Assembly: GCF_900155945.1 (NCBI RefSeq)
Contig: NZ_FTMN01000001.1
Span: 961,761-1,025,760, forward strand
Origin: Marinobacterium stanieri
Lineage (GTDB): Bacteria > Pseudomonadota > Gammaproteobacteria > Pseudomonadales > Balneatricaceae
Direction: 5' to 3'
DNA length: 64,000 nt
Of this stretch, positions 48,024-59,128 are shown in pieces. The position numbers were made by a program, and so were the translations under genes. The notes beneath the pieces are model-generated. The model had not been told where the DNA came from and made no database searches. It saw nothing but the letters and a program-made list of their open reading frames with translations. Numbering within the stretch: position 1 is the first letter of the stretch; the number at the start of each line of letters is the position of its first letter.

Positions 48024-48845
48024 ATGGCCACCTATGTCATTGGCGACCTTCAGGGTTGCTACGATGAACTGCTGCAATTACTGGATCAGATCAGCTTCAA
48101 TCAGAATGATCGGCTCTGGCTGACCGGAGACCTGGTCAACCGGGGCCCGCGCTCGCTGGAAACCCTCAGATTTGTCCACAGCCTCGGAGAACAGGCCGTC
48201 ACGGTGCTGGGTAATCATGATCTGCACCTGCTCGCATTGGCCGCCGGTGTTGATCGCAAAACGCACCCCACCCTGGAGCCCATCCTGCAGGCACCTGACC
48301 GTGAAGAGCTGCTGGATTGGCTTCGACATCAGCCGCTGCTGCATGACGACAAGGCACTGGGCCATGTCATGACCCATGCAGGCATTCCGCATATCTGGTC
48401 ACTCAAACAGGCACGCGCACTCAGTGCGGAACTGGAGCAGGTACTGCAAGGGCCTGACTGCTATGCTTTCCTGCATCAGATGTATGGCGATCAACCCGAC
48501 TGCTGGCAAGATGACCTATCCGGCATGGACCGCTGGCGAGCCATTACCAACTACTTCACCCGCATGCGTTTTATCACCGAGTCCGGGCGACTGGAGTTCA
48601 AGGGCAACGGCGCGCCCGAGACGGCACCCGAAGGCTTTGCCCCCTGGTATCGACAGCCACGCCGCGCCCCCCTGAAACGTATTCAGCTGTTCGGGCACTG
48701 GGCGGCACTGGGATTTCATCGTGAACATCAAGTGGTTGCGCTGGACAGCGGCTGCGTCTGGGGCAATACCCTTACAGCTTATCGGCTTGAAGACGCCTGT
48801 GTTTTCACGCAAGCTTGCCAGCCCACCAAGACCGCGGGAGACTAA
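48024..48845 (+). CDS. apaH: Symmetrical diadenosine tetraphosphatase ApaH
   Basis: A 273-aa metallophosphatase that cleaves Ap4A and can decap Np4-capped RNA. The calcineurin-like motifs are intact: VIGDLQGCYDEL, WLTGDLVNRGPRSLETL, VLGNHDLHLL, and the late FGHWA and ALDSGCVWG. It heads an apaH-glpE-cca group. It normally follows apaG; here 11.3 kb intervene. Confidence 0.96.
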   Translation: MATYVIGDLQGCYDELLQLLDQISFNQNDRLWLTGDLVNRGPRSLETLRFVHSLGEQAVTVLGNHDLHLLALAAGVDRKTHPTLEPILQAPDREELLDWLRHQPLLHDDKALGHVMTHAGIPHIWSLKQARALSAELEQVLQGPDCYAFLHQMYGDQPDCWQDDLSGMDRWRAITNYFTRMRFITESGRLEFKGNGAPETAPEGFAPWYRQPRRAPLKRIQLFGHWAALGFHREHQVVALDSGCVWGNTLTAYRLEDACVFTQACQPTKTAGD

Positions 48846-48847
48846 TC

Positions 48848-49165
48848 ATGTCCGAGTATCGCTGCATTAACATTGATCAGGCCTGCGAACTGATCGACCA
48901 GGGCGCCCAAATTGTCGATATTCGCGACGAGGGCAGCTACAAGGAACTGCACATCAGCCAGTCCTATAACCTGAACAACCACAACATGCCCGAGTATATG
49001 GCCGAGGCAGACATGGATGCCCCGCTGATCGTCTGCTGCTACCACGGTATCAGCAGTCAGTCGGCAGCCGCCTATTTGGCACACCAGGGCTTTGACGAGG
49101 TGTACAGTCTGGACGGTGGTTTTGAGGCCTGGCGTGCCCAGTGCCCGGACCGTTGCGAACGCTGA
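48848..49165 (+). CDS. glpE: Thiosulfate sulfurtransferase GlpE (single-domain rhodanese)
   Basis: A 105-aa rhodanese. The active-site Cys is Cys64 in the loop CYHGIS, typical of GlpE. It moves sulfane sulfur from thiosulfate to cyanide or thioredoxin. ATG at 48848 follows the apaH stop by two bases; the longer in-frame start lies inside apaH. Its stop overlaps the cca start (TGATG). Confidence 0.92.
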   Translation: MSEYRCINIDQACELIDQGAQIVDIRDEGSYKELHISQSYNLNNHNMPEYMAEADMDAPLIVCCYHGISSQSAAAYLAHQGFDEVYSLDGGFEAWRAQCPDRCER

Positions 49166-50289
49166 TGCAAATCTATCTGGTTGGCGGCGCCGTGCGTGAC
49201 CGCCTGTTGGGGCTTGAGGTCAAGGACCGCGACTGGGTAGTCGTCGGTGCCACCCCGGAGGAAATGGGCCGGCTGGGCTACAGGGCCGTCGGCAGTGATT
49301 TCCCGGTATTCCTGCACCCGGATACCGCCGAAGAATATGCCCTCGCCCGCACCGAGCGAAAAAGCGGCAAGGGCTACACCGGCTTCACCTTTCATACCAG
49401 CCCGGATGTCACGCTTGAACAGGACCTGCTGCGACGCGACCTGACCATCAACGCCATCGCCGAAGACCTGAACGGTGAGCTGCATGATCCTTGCGGCGGA
49501 CAAGCCGACCTGGAAGCACGCCTGCTGCGCCATGTTTCACCCGCATTTGTGGAAGACCCGCTGAGGGTATTGCGTGTTGCCCGTTTTTACGCCCGCTTTG
49601 CCCACCTGGGTTTCACCCTGGCACCGGAAACGGAAACCTTGCTGCGGGAGATCAGCGCCGGTGATGAACTGGAACACCTGACCCCCGAACGGGTATGGCA
49701 GGAGTGCGAACGTGCCTTGAGTACCCAATCCCCTGCCTGCTTTTTCAACCTGCTGCAGCATATCGGCGCACTGGATAAGCTGATGCCGGGGGCTGAACGT
49801 TACAACGCTACCCGTTTCCAGATGCTAACCGAGGCTGCCAATTTCGACAGTGAGCAGTGCTTTGCCCTCTTCGCTTTCAGCCTGACCGAATCTCAGCCGC
49901 TGGACAACGCTCTGGAGAGCATCCGGGCCTTGTGCCGCCACTGGCGCATTCCCAACCGCTTTCGTGATCTGGCCCTGCAGAGCCGCACCGGCCTGGACGA
50001 ACTGGCCAGAATGGAAGAGATCACTGCCGAACAACGCCTGGCACTGCTCAAATGCTTTAGCCTTGTGCGTCAGCCGGAACGCCTGAACCGCCTGCTGCCT
50101 CTGATAGAACGGCTCTACCCCAACGTCGATATCGACCGGCTGGCGCAGCAAACGCAGGCACTGCTTCAGAGTATTGCCGCTATCGATAACCGTGCCCTGC
50201 AGGCCGAAGGCTTCAGTGGCAAGGCCCTGGGTGAGGCGATTCAGCAGCGCCAGCTGGACTGCTGCCGACTGTATGGAGAGATCGCATGA
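49165..50289 (+). CDS. cca: tRNA CCA-adding enzyme, form without HD motif
   Basis: Class II nucleotidyltransferase of 374 aa that repairs tRNA 3' ends. The catalytic [10 protein letters not shown] and DRDW ([10 protein letters not shown]) motifs, [10 protein letters not shown] and the [16 protein letters not shown] neck domain are intact. The E. coli form has a C-terminal HD phosphohydrolase with CHDLGKG; here the corresponding region lacks any HD pair and is shorter. It overlaps the folate-type SDR gene (ATGA). Confidence 0.93.
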   Translation: MQIYLVGGAVRDRLLGLEVKDRDWVVVGATPEEMGRLGYRAVGSDFPVFLHPDTAEEYALARTERKSGKGYTGFTFHTSPDVTLEQDLLRRDLTINAIAEDLNGELHDPCGGQADLEARLLRHVSPAFVEDPLRVLRVARFYARFAHLGFTLAPETETLLREISAGDELEHLTPERVWQECERALSTQSPACFFNLLQHIGALDKLMPGAERYNATRFQMLTEAANFDSEQCFALFAFSLTESQPLDNALESIRALCRHWRIPNRFRDLALQSRTGLDELARMEEITAEQRLALLKCFSLVRQPERLNRLLPLIERLYPNVDIDRLAQQTQALLQSIAAIDNRALQAEGFSGKALGEAIQQRQLDCCRLYGEIA

Positions 50290-51023
50290 GTACGGCACCA
50301 CGCGCCCTGATCACCGGTGCTGCACGCCGTATTGGCGCCTGCATCGCACGCCGCCTGCACCAACAGGGCTACGACCTGATTCTGCACTATCGCCAATCCA
50401 GCACTGATGCCGAGCAGCTGCGCGATGAATTGAACCGACAAAGAGCCGATTCCTGCATCTGCCTGCAGGCCGACCTGAACGATATGCAGGCGGTGGAGCA
50501 ATTGGCGCAAGCCGTGCGGCAGCAGGGGCCACTCAGCCTGCTGGTCAACAACGCATCCACCTTTTATCCCACGCCCTTGCAGCAGGCAGCTCAGTCAGAC
50601 TGGGACCAGCTGATCAACAGCAACCTGCGTGGCCCCTTCTTCCTCAGCAGCGCCCTGGCAACCTTGCTGGAAGCCTCTGGGGGAAGCATCGTGAACCTGG
50701 TCGATGTACATGCCGAGAAAGGACTGGGCGGCTACCCAATCTACTCCATTGCCAAGGCTGGCGTGAAGATGATGACGCTGAGTCTGGCGCGCGAACTGGC
50801 GCCGGCGGTGCGGGTAAATGGCGTCTCGCCCGGTGCCATCCTCTGGCCCGAAGCGGATGCGGAAATGGACGATGCTGCCCGTCAGGCCATTCTCGACAAG
50901 GTGCCTCTGCAACGCACAGGACGCCCCGAGGACATTGCCGAAGCCGTTGCCTTCCTGGCCTCGGCCGGCTACATCACCGGCCAGATTCTGGCGGTCGATG
51001 GCGGGCGCTCAATCTTCAGTTGA
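50286..51023 (+). CDS. Pteridine reductase-type short-chain dehydrogenase (FolM/PTR1-like)
   Basis: A 245-aa SDR. The cofactor motif TGAARRIG fits the TGxxxRxG form typical of pteridine reductases and not the usual TGxxxGxG. NNAS and the catalytic Tyr-Lys in YSIAKAG are present, with Asp replacing Ser at the usual catalytic position ([11 protein letters not shown]), as in PTR1-type enzymes. It may reduce dihydromonapterin or dihydrofolate. The convergent folK and folB genes support a folate role. Confidence 0.82.
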   Translation: MSTAPRALITGAARRIGACIARRLHQQGYDLILHYRQSSTDAEQLRDELNRQRADSCICLQADLNDMQAVEQLAQAVRQQGPLSLLVNNASTFYPTPLQQAAQSDWDQLINSNLRGPFFLSSALATLLEASGGSIVNLVDVHAEKGLGGYPIYSIAKAGVKMMTLSLARELAPAVRVNGVSPGAILWPEADAEMDDAARQAILDKVPLQRTGRPEDIAEAVAFLASAGYITGQILAVDGGRSIFS

Positions 51024-51530
51024 GGCCCGTGAGATCTGGCGACCACGCCAGTTGAAGTCGATCGGCCAGAGTTTCTGGGCACGGTCATACGCCTGCCAGA
51101 GCTCGGCATAGCAGGTCTGCAGTACCGGGTGCTTTTGCTCAGGCGCAATCTCAGCCAGCGGCAAGAGCACAAACGCGTTCTCGGTAATCTCGTCGCGCGG
51201 CACCTGCACCCCCTCTTGCGGGTGGTCCAGATCACCATAGGTCAGAACATCGATATCCAGCGTTCGACCACTGAAACGCGGCCCGGACCGGTCCCGGCCG
51301 TTATCGTCTTCAACCTGCTTCAACCAGGCGGACAGCTCGGCCAATCCCAGAGGGCAGTCGATACCTACTACCAGATTATAAAAGTTGGTGCCGGCAAACC
51401 CCACGGCTTCGCTTTCATACACCGACGAAATTTCGATCTCGCCGAACCGGTCTGCCAGCGCATCCAGTGCTGCCGTAATGTGGCGCTCCCTGTCCCGATT
51501 GCTGCCAAGGCTCAGGTAGACATGTGGCAT
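51009..51530 (-). CDS. folK: 2-amino-4-hydroxy-6-hydroxymethyldihydropteridine pyrophosphokinase
   Basis: HPPK of 173 aa, transferring pyrophosphate from ATP in folate synthesis. LSLGSNRDRERHITAAL at the start, the FYNLVVGID block and the SGRTLDIDVLTYGD metal-binding signature are present. It overlaps the pteridine-reductase gene tail to tail by 15 bases and follows folB directly. Confidence 0.95.
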   Translation of the reverse strand: MPHVYLSLGSNRDRERHITAALDALADRFGEIEISSVYESEAVGFAGTNFYNLVVGIDCPLGLAELSAWLKQVEDDNGRDRSGPRFSGRTLDIDVLTYGDLDHPQEGVQVPRDEITENAFVLLPLAEIAPEQKHPVLQTCYAELWQAYDRAQKLWPIDFNWRGRQISRASTED

Positions 51531-51886
51531 CAGCTGCGTTCTCCTCGCTCGATCACAACACCCACATCCTTGGCACCGCGCACGGCACCGGGCTTGCTCA
51601 GGCGCAAGCGCAGCCAGGGCACGTCGAATTCACTCAAGACGATCTGGGAGATCTCTTCTGCCATGGTTTCCACCAGCAGGAACTCGCTTTCACTGATAAA
51701 ACTGATCAGGCGCTTGGAGACGGATTTATAGTTGAGCGTCTGCTCAATATCTTCTGTGGATGCAGCGGCCCGAATATCGGTGCCCATTTCCAGATCCAGG
51801 CTGACAGTCTGGCGCACTTCGCGCTCCCAGTCATAGATGCCAATGACGGTCTCAACTTCCAATTCGCGAATATAAACGATATCCAT
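51530..51886 (-). CDS. folB: Dihydroneopterin aldolase
   Basis: A 118-aa enzyme making 6-hydroxymethyl-dihydropterin, the substrate of FolK. MDIVYIRELEVETVIGIYDWER is the FolB start; the catalytic Lys lies in LRLSKPGAVRGAKDVGVVIERG. It is the first gene of folB-folK, divergent from plsY across about 110 bases. Confidence 0.95.
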   Translation of the reverse strand: MDIVYIRELEVETVIGIYDWEREVRQTVSLDLEMGTDIRAAASTEDIEQTLNYKSVSKRLISFISESEFLLVETMAEEISQIVLSEFDVPWLRLRLSKPGAVRGAKDVGVVIERGERS

Positions 51887-51995
51887 CCTGCCTCCGCTGG
51901 GGACCGATTGAGGCCCGGTCCGAGCTTGTATATGCTTGTTTCAAGACTGTTAATCTACCACGCCAGCCACGGCCGGCGCACGACTGGACGTCAAT

Positions 51996-52577
51996 ATGCC
52001 CGAAGGGTCCGACTGGATATTGCTGCTGACTGCCTACCTGCTGGGGTCCATCCCCAGTGCGGTGCTTGTCTGCAAAGCCATGGGCCTTGAGGACCCGCGC
52101 CAGGCCGGATCCAAGAACCCCGGTGCCACCAATGTCATGCGCCTGGGCGGGCGCCAGGCCGCAATCCTTACGCTTTCGGGCGACCTCAGCAAGGGCGCGG
52201 CCGCCATCCTGCTGGCGATTCTGGTCGGGGCCGACATCACCCTGCGCGGCTGGGCCATGCTGGCCGCCGTGTGCGGCCACCTGTTTCCGTTCTTCTCCAG
52301 CCTGCGCGGCGGCAAGGGCGTTGCCACCACGCTGGGCTGCACACTGCTGCTGAGCTGGCCTCTTGCCCTGTGTCAGCTGTTATTCTGGGGGCTGATTTTC
52401 CTGCTTGGTCGCATCTCGTCACTGGCGTCCATCGCCACCGCGATCATTACCCCGCTGTTCTGCTATCTGACCACACCGGCATTGACGCTGACCTTCAGCC
52501 TGACCTCAGCGATATTGATCCTCAGACACAGCAGCAACATCCGCAAGCTGGTGGCCGGGCGCGAGCACCGCTTTTAA
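51996..52577 (+). CDS. plsY: Acyl-phosphate glycerol-3-phosphate acyltransferase PlsY
   Basis: A 193-aa inner-membrane enzyme with five or so membrane helices that acylates glycerol 3-phosphate at position 1. The conserved GSIPSAVL, KNPGATNVMRLGG and GGKGVATTLG loops (catalytic Ser, phosphate and acyl binding) are intact. It converges on tsaD with a 13-base gap. Confidence 0.95.
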   Translation: MPEGSDWILLLTAYLLGSIPSAVLVCKAMGLEDPRQAGSKNPGATNVMRLGGRQAAILTLSGDLSKGAAAILLAILVGADITLRGWAMLAAVCGHLFPFFSSLRGGKGVATTLGCTLLLSWPLALCQLLFWGLIFLLGRISSLASIATAIITPLFCYLTTPALTLTFSLTSAILILRHSSNIRKLVAGREHRF

Positions 52578-52590
52578 TCCCTGCACAGAA

Positions 52591-53619
52591 TCAGATCGAC
52601 TCCAGTGTGTCCATCGGCCAGCGCGGGCGTGCTATTATGGTCAGATCTGCCTGCTGACCGGCCAACAAACGCTGACAGCCGGCATAGGCAATCATGGCGC
52701 CGTTATCGGTACAGAACTCGGGGCGTGCATAGAACAGACCCGACTTCTCCTTGCGAACCACCTCATCCAGACGCTCACGCAGTCGCTTGTTGGCGCTGAC
52801 ACCGCCGGCAATCACCAGCTGCTTCATGCCGGTCTGCTGCAGGGCACGGCGACATTTTATAGCCAGGGTTTCCACCACTGCTTCTTCAAACGCAAAGGCG
52901 ATATCGGCCATGGTCTGCGCATCAATTTGACCGTTCTCGTCACGCTCGGCATTGGCGGTATTCAGGGTGAAGGTTTTCAGGCCGGAAAAACTGAAATCCA
53001 GACCCGGACGGTCGGTCATCGGACGCGGGAAGCGATAGCGGCCCGGCGTGCCCTGCTCGGCCAGCTTGGCGATCAGCGGGCCACCGGGATAATCCAGCCC
53101 CAACATTTTGGCTGCCTTGTCGAAGGCTTCACCGGCCGCATCATCCAGTGACTCGCCCATCAGCTCGTACTGGCCAATGCCCTTAACACTGACCAGCTGG
53201 GTATGCCCACCGGATACCAGCAACGCCACGAACGGGAAAGCAGGCGGGTTGTCTTCCAGCATCGGCGCCAGCAGATGCCCTTCCATATGGTGGACCGCAA
53301 TGGCCGGCACGCCCAAACCAAGAGCCAGTGCGCGCCCGGTAGATGCACCGACCATCAGGGCACCGATCAGACCCGGGCCAGAGGTGTAGGCCACCGCGTC
53401 CAGGTCCTTGAGTTCCAGCTCCGCCTTGGCCATCACTTCCCGAATCAGCGGCAGCAGTTTGCGCACATGGTCTCGTGAGGCCAACTCGGGCACCACACCA
53501 CCGTATTCGGCATGCATTTTTACCTGGCTGTAGAGGGCGTCGGACAGCAGTCCGCGCTCGCTGTCGTACAGCGCCACACCGGTTTCATCACAGGAAGTTT
53601 CAATGCCCAGCACTCGCAT
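52591..53619 (-). CDS. tsaD: tRNA threonylcarbamoyladenosine transferase TsaD
   Basis: A 342-aa ASKHA-fold enzyme that transfers threonylcarbamoyl to A37 of ANN-decoding tRNAs. [16 protein letters not shown], the metal-binding His pair in HHMEGH, and GGHTQLV / [10 protein letters not shown] are present. It is divergent from rpsU, the usual arrangement in gammaproteobacteria. Confidence 0.96.
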   Translation of the reverse strand: MRVLGIETSCDETGVALYDSERGLLSDALYSQVKMHAEYGGVVPELASRDHVRKLLPLIREVMAKAELELKDLDAVAYTSGPGLIGALMVGASTGRALALGLGVPAIAVHHMEGHLLAPMLEDNPPAFPFVALLVSGGHTQLVSVKGIGQYELMGESLDDAAGEAFDKAAKMLGLDYPGGPLIAKLAEQGTPGRYRFPRPMTDRPGLDFSFSGLKTFTLNTANAERDENGQIDAQTMADIAFAFEEAVVETLAIKCRRALQQTGMKQLVIAGGVSANKRLRERLDEVVRKEKSGLFYARPEFCTDNGAMIAYAGCQRLLAGQQADLTIIARPRWPMDTLESI

Positions 53620-53697
53620 AGCGGCCTCGTCAATTAAAGCAGATCGAACAGCTTGCCATTATCCCTGCTGTGGGCCGCAAAATACAGTCTCGATCAC

Positions 53698-53726
53698 TTT
53701 ACATGGCTGGGGGGCTTCACTAGAAT
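53698..53726 (+). promoter_or_regulatory. rpsU: Sigma-70 promoter of the rpsU-dnaG-rpoD operon
   Basis: TTTACA (53698-53703), 17-base spacer, TAGAAT (53721-53726); five of six consensus bases in each box. It lies 65 bases before rpsU in the tsaD-rpsU divergent gap. Confidence 0.8.
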
Positions 53727-53790
53727 ATGCCGCCTTAATCTCTATCATTGCGATAGGTACATTCACCCCAACCACTAAAGGGAGCATTCA

Positions 53791-54006
53791 ATGCCTCAGG
53801 TTAAAGTTAAAGATAACGAGCCGTTCGACGTAGCTCTGCGTCGTTTCAAGCGTTCTTGCGAAAAAGCCGGCATCCTGGCTGAAGTTCGTCGTCGTGAGCA
53901 CTACGAAAAGCCGACTTCTGTTCGTAAGCGTAAAGCAGCTGCTGCCGTTAAGCGTCACGCCAAGAAACTGCAGCGTGAAACTTCTCGTCGCGTACGTCTG
54001 TACTGA
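53791..54006 (+). CDS. rpsU: 30S ribosomal protein S21
   Basis: A 71-aa basic protein matching S21 ([36 protein letters not shown]). S21 helps the anti-Shine-Dalgarno end of 16S rRNA initiate. First gene of the macromolecular synthesis operon, with GGAGC before the start. Confidence 0.98.
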   Translation: MPQVKVKDNEPFDVALRRFKRSCEKAGILAEVRRREHYEKPTSVRKRKAAAAVKRHAKKLQRETSRRVRLY

Positions 54007-54052
54007 TTTAACACTCTGTTAAGCTAACCAAGCACACTCGAAGGAGCATCCC

Positions 54053-54496
54053 ATGTCTGATCTGAAAGCAACCATTACAGAACAGATGAAAGATGCCATG
54101 CGCGCCAAGGACAAAGCACGTCTTGGCACAATTCGCCTGATTCTGGCGGAATTGAAGCGTATCGAGGTGGACGAGCGTATCGAACTCGATGACGCCCGCG
54201 TCCTGACCGTGCTGGACAAGATGGTCAAACAGAGAAGAGACTCCATTACCCAGTACGAGGCGGCTGAGCGACCCGAACTGGCAGAGAAGGAGCAGCAGGA
54301 GCTGGAGGTGATTAAAACTTTCCTGCCGCAGCCACTCAGCGACGCTGAGATTACTCAGATTATTGATGACGCCATCGCCGAATCCGGCGCCAGCTCCATG
54401 CAGGACATGGGCAAAGTGATGGCAATCGTCAAACCCCAGGTACAGGGTCGAGCCGACATGGGCAAGATTTCCGGCCTGGTGAAGCAGAAACTCTAA
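54053..54496 (+). CDS. GatB/YqeY domain protein
   Basis: A 147-aa stand-alone YqeY domain (LKATITEQMKDAMRAKDKARLGTIRLILAELKRIEVDER and GKVMAIVKPQVQGRADMGKISGLVKQKL), homologous to the tRNA-binding tail of GatB. It occupies its usual place between rpsU and dnaG. The function is unknown; tRNA binding or a link to amidated-tRNA metabolism is possible. Confidence 0.9.
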   Translation: MSDLKATITEQMKDAMRAKDKARLGTIRLILAELKRIEVDERIELDDARVLTVLDKMVKQRRDSITQYEAAERPELAEKEQQELEVIKTFLPQPLSDAEITQIIDDAIAESGASSMQDMGKVMAIVKPQVQGRADMGKISGLVKQKL

Positions 54497-54531
54497 GGGT
54501 CCGCATACGCTGACCTGTCCGCGGAGCGAAC

Positions 54532-56382
54532 ATGGCAGGTCGAATACCCCAACACTTCATTGACGACCTTCTGGCCCGCATCAACATCGTTGATGTCATT
54601 GATGGTCGCGTCAAGCTGAAACGCGCAGGCAAGAACTACTCTGGCCTCTGCCCGTTCCACAAGGAAAAGAGCCCCTCCTTCTCGGTTAGCCCCGACAAGC
54701 AGTTTTATTATTGTTTCGGTTGCGGTGCCGGTGGCAACGCGCTCGGCTTCCTGATGGAATATGACCGCCTTAACTTCCCCGAAGCCGTTGAAGAGCTGGC
54801 CAAGCTCGCCGGCATGGACGTTCCCCGCGAAGAAGGCAGACCCGTCGACCATCAGCGCGAACAGCGCCTCAAGCGCCAGTTTGAAGCCCTGGAGCAGGCC
54901 AACACCTTTTTCCAGCAGCAGCTGCGCCAATCCCCGGAACGCGAGCGTGCGGTCAACTATCTCAAGCAGCGTGGACTCAGCGGCCAGATTGCCGCCGCCT
55001 TTGGTATCGGTTATGCCCCGCCCGGCTGGGATAACCTGATGAACCACTTCTCGGCTGTGGATAACGCCACCGAACTGCTGGAACAGTCCGGCATGGTGAT
55101 CCACAACGAAGAAAAAGCCAGTCACTACGACCGTTTCCGCGATCGCATCATGTTTCCGATCCGCGATGTACGGGGCCGGGTGCTCGGCTTTGGTGGCCGC
55201 GTACTGGGCGACGACAAACCCAAATACCTGAACTCGCCGGAAACCCCGACCTTCCACAAGGGCCGCGAGCTCTACGGCCTCTACGAGGCCCGCCAGCACA
55301 GCAACCACCTGGACCGCCTGCTGATTGTGGAAGGCTACATGGACGTGGTCAGCCTGGCCCAGCACGGCATCCACTGGTCGGTCGCCACACTGGGCACCGC
55401 CACCACCGCCCAGCACCTGGAGCGCCTGTTCAAACTAGTCCCGGAAGTGATCTTCTGCTTTGACGGCGACCAGGCTGGCCGCACCGCCGCACTGCGGGCA
55501 CTGCACACCACGCTGCCAGTGATCAAGGATGGCCAGGAAGCACGCTTCCTGTTCCTGCCCGACGGTGAAGACCCGGATACTCTGGTGCGTCAGGAAGGTG
55601 AAGCCGCCTTCAGCGAACGCGTCACCCAGGCACTACCGCTGAGCGAGTTTTTCTTTAAGTCACTAACCGAAGATGCCGACCTCAGCAGCATGGACGGCCG
55701 TGCCCGCTTCAGCAACACCGCCCTGCCCCTTATCCAGTCCATGCAGCCGGGCTTGCTGAAGCAGATGATGATGGACCGTATTTGCGAAATCACCGGCCTG
55801 TCACTGGAGCAACTGGGCAGCGTAATCGACCTGCACCAGGTCACCCAGCCCAGCCAGGAGCAGCCGCCACCGGAACAGTACACCCCGTCACCGGCGCCAC
55901 GCTATGACGAACCCAGAGCACCGAGCTACGAGCCAACTCCACAGCGGCAGTCAACACGTCAGCAGTCACGACACCTGGTCAACCAGGCCATTTCGATTCT
56001 GCTGCACCAGCCCTCGCTGGCGACACAGGCACCCAAGGCCGAGGAGTTCGTGCTGGTCGACGAGCCCAATATCAGCGTGCTGACCCACCTGCTGGAATAC
56101 CTGCAGCAGACGCCCGGCAGCTCCCTGGGCACCCTGCTGGTGGACTGGCAGGACGATGACGCTCGCCGTGCCGACTTGATGCTGCTGAACGAAATTTCGC
56201 ACCTGGACCCGATCCTGGGTAACACCAATGCCGCCAGCCTGTTACAGGACACGCTCAAGCGCATCCTGGCGCGCCGTGAGGACGCACAACTGGATCAGCT
56301 CTTGAAAAAATCCAGACAGTCCCCACTTACCAGTGAAGAGAAACAAACACTTCAGCAGTTGTTGATCAATCAGCGTAACTGA
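54532..56382 (+). CDS. dnaG: DNA primase
   Basis: A 616-aa primase. The N-terminal zinc finger (CPFHKEKSPSFSVSPDKQFYYCFGCG), the RNA polymerase core with TOPRIM motif LLIVEGYMDVV (near 265) and FDGDQAGRTAALRAL, and a C-terminal helicase-binding domain (about 480-616) are present. A Pro/Gln-rich linker (about 440-480) separates core and C-terminal domain. Second last gene of the rpsU operon. Confidence 0.97.
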   Translation: MAGRIPQHFIDDLLARINIVDVIDGRVKLKRAGKNYSGLCPFHKEKSPSFSVSPDKQFYYCFGCGAGGNALGFLMEYDRLNFPEAVEELAKLAGMDVPREEGRPVDHQREQRLKRQFEALEQANTFFQQQLRQSPERERAVNYLKQRGLSGQIAAAFGIGYAPPGWDNLMNHFSAVDNATELLEQSGMVIHNEEKASHYDRFRDRIMFPIRDVRGRVLGFGGRVLGDDKPKYLNSPETPTFHKGRELYGLYEARQHSNHLDRLLIVEGYMDVVSLAQHGIHWSVATLGTATTAQHLERLFKLVPEVIFCFDGDQAGRTAALRALHTTLPVIKDGQEARFLFLPDGEDPDTLVRQEGEAAFSERVTQALPLSEFFFKSLTEDADLSSMDGRARFSNTALPLIQSMQPGLLKQMMMDRICEITGLSLEQLGSVIDLHQVTQPSQEQPPPEQYTPSPAPRYDEPRAPSYEPTPQRQSTRQQSRHLVNQAISILLHQPSLATQAPKAEEFVLVDEPNISVLTHLLEYLQQTPGSSLGTLLVDWQDDDARRADLMLLNEISHLDPILGNTNAASLLQDTLKRILARREDAQLDQLLKKSRQSPLTSEEKQTLQQLLINQRN

Positions 56383-56494
56383 CTGATGCAGGAAATCTTC
56401 GGCAAGCACCTGATTTCTGGTCTATTCTCCTAGCTATAGACTTTTTTACGCAGGTGCTGCGCTTATTGTTGTAGCTGCCGACAGCCTTTTTCGG

Positions 56495-56500
56495 TATAAT
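56495..56500 (+). promoter_or_regulatory. rpoD: -10 box of an internal rpoD promoter
   Basis: A perfect TATAAT in the 175-base dnaG-rpoD gap, 58 bases before rpoD. The -35 region is poor (TTGTAG at 20-base spacing). Internal rpoD promoters, often heat-shock ones, are common here. No terminator is visible in the gap. Confidence 0.5.
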
Positions 56501-56557
56501 GTCGCGCTCGCTTTTCCGCCACCAGTCACATCAGCTTTCATTCGTTGCAGGGGCTCT

Positions 56558-58399
<1,842 letters not shown>

Positions 58400-58419
58400 T
58401 CGTTTAATTTCATCATATT

Positions 58420-58451
58420 GCGCCAATGATAGGACATGCTATCATTGGCGC
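58420..58451. promoter_or_regulatory. Perfect 13-bp hairpin overlapping a possible tRNA promoter
   Basis: GCGCCAATGATAG (58420-58432) and its exact complement CTATCATTGGCGC (58439-58451) with a 6-base loop. There is no T run, so it is not a classical terminator. TTGCGC (58418-58423) and TATCAT (58440-58445), 16 bases apart, could be the -35 and -10 of the tRNA, placing promoter and hairpin on the same bases. Confidence 0.5.
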
Positions 58452-58460
58452 GCACTCCCC

Positions 58461-58537
58461 GGGCCTATAGCTCAGTTGGTCAGAGCAGTGGACTCATAAT
58501 CCATTGGTCGCAGGTTCAAGTCCTGCTGGGCCCACCA
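58461..58537 (+). tRNA. tRNA with CAU anticodon, tRNA-Ile2 type
   Basis: A 77-base cloverleaf with GGGCCTA / TGGGCCC acceptor (one G-T pair), anticodon loop CTCATAA and encoded CCA. The variable region TTGGTCG and T arm CAGG-TTCAAGT-CCTG look like tRNA-Ile2 (lysidine-modified, reads AUA) rather than elongator Met, though such genes are often labelled tRNA-Met. Its 3' end is the attachment site of the downstream element. Confidence 0.85.
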
Positions 58538-58582
58538 TTAAAATCAAGGGGTTACGAACTTTCGGGTAATGGAGTAGTACCG

Positions 58583-58604
58583 AAAGTGTCCACAAAGTGT
58601 CCAC
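58583..58604 (+). repeat. Tandem 11-bp repeats near attL
   Basis: AAAGTGTCCAC occurs twice back to back, 45 bases inside the element. Arm-type integrase or excisionase sites often look like this. No function is shown. Confidence 0.5.
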
Positions 58605-58638
58605 ATTTTTCACGGACCGGACAAAACACGGAGGTACT

Positions 58639-59115
58639 ATGTGTCCAGCACCTCATGAGCGAATCGTTTTCGAACGCGCTCCCGATCCTGTCGATCCTCC
58701 TCCTCTCTGGCTTCAAATAGCACTTGGCGTTGCCGCCGGTGGCATCCTTCTCTTTCTTCTGTGGTTTGGTTACCAGAAATACCAGGAATACCGATTCGTC
58801 CGTTCGCTTGAAGCAGCTACCAATGCCTTGCATGGCAGCATGGAGAGAATGAATGAACAATCCCGTCAGGCGGCCGTAGAGCGCCGTAGAGCCCTCGAAG
58901 CACAAAACCAGGCCCGTCAGCAGCGTTTGGAAGAATCTCGCCTGAGAATGGAACAGGAGCGCATTGCAAGGGAAGTAAAGCTTGATGCCAAGCGAGATCG
59001 TGCAGAGTACATGAAGAAACTTTCAGACCCTAAGTGTCAGTTCTGGATGGATAACCTTCGTTCAACTGGCAGTGAAAAAGCCAAAGTCATGGTTAGTTAC
59101 CATTGTCCAAATTAG
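58639..59115 (+). CDS. Membrane-anchored coiled-coil protein, element cargo
   Basis: A 158-aa protein of unknown family. One membrane helix (LWLQIALGVAAGGILLFLLWF, about residues 23-43) is followed by a long charged coiled coil (about 65-125, Arg/Gln/Glu-rich) and a short C-terminal part with two Cys (KCQFW and YHCPN). ATG at 58639 has GGAGG at 58630-58634; the in-frame ATG at 58597 lies upstream of that site. Base composition resembles the chromosome, unlike the next two genes. It is the first gene after the tRNA. Confidence 0.7.
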   Translation: MCPAPHERIVFERAPDPVDPPPLWLQIALGVAAGGILLFLLWFGYQKYQEYRFVRSLEAATNALHGSMERMNEQSRQAAVERRRALEAQNQARQQRLEESRLRMEQERIAREVKLDAKRDRAEYMKKLSDPKCQFWMDNLRSTGSEKAKVMVSYHCPN

Positions 59116-59128
59116 CTTGGAGACTAAT

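Noticed and set aside
47851..48123. 90-codon frame overlapping the sRNA candidate and the apaH start
   Set aside because: It runs through the terminator and out of frame into apaH, with no ribosome site at its start.
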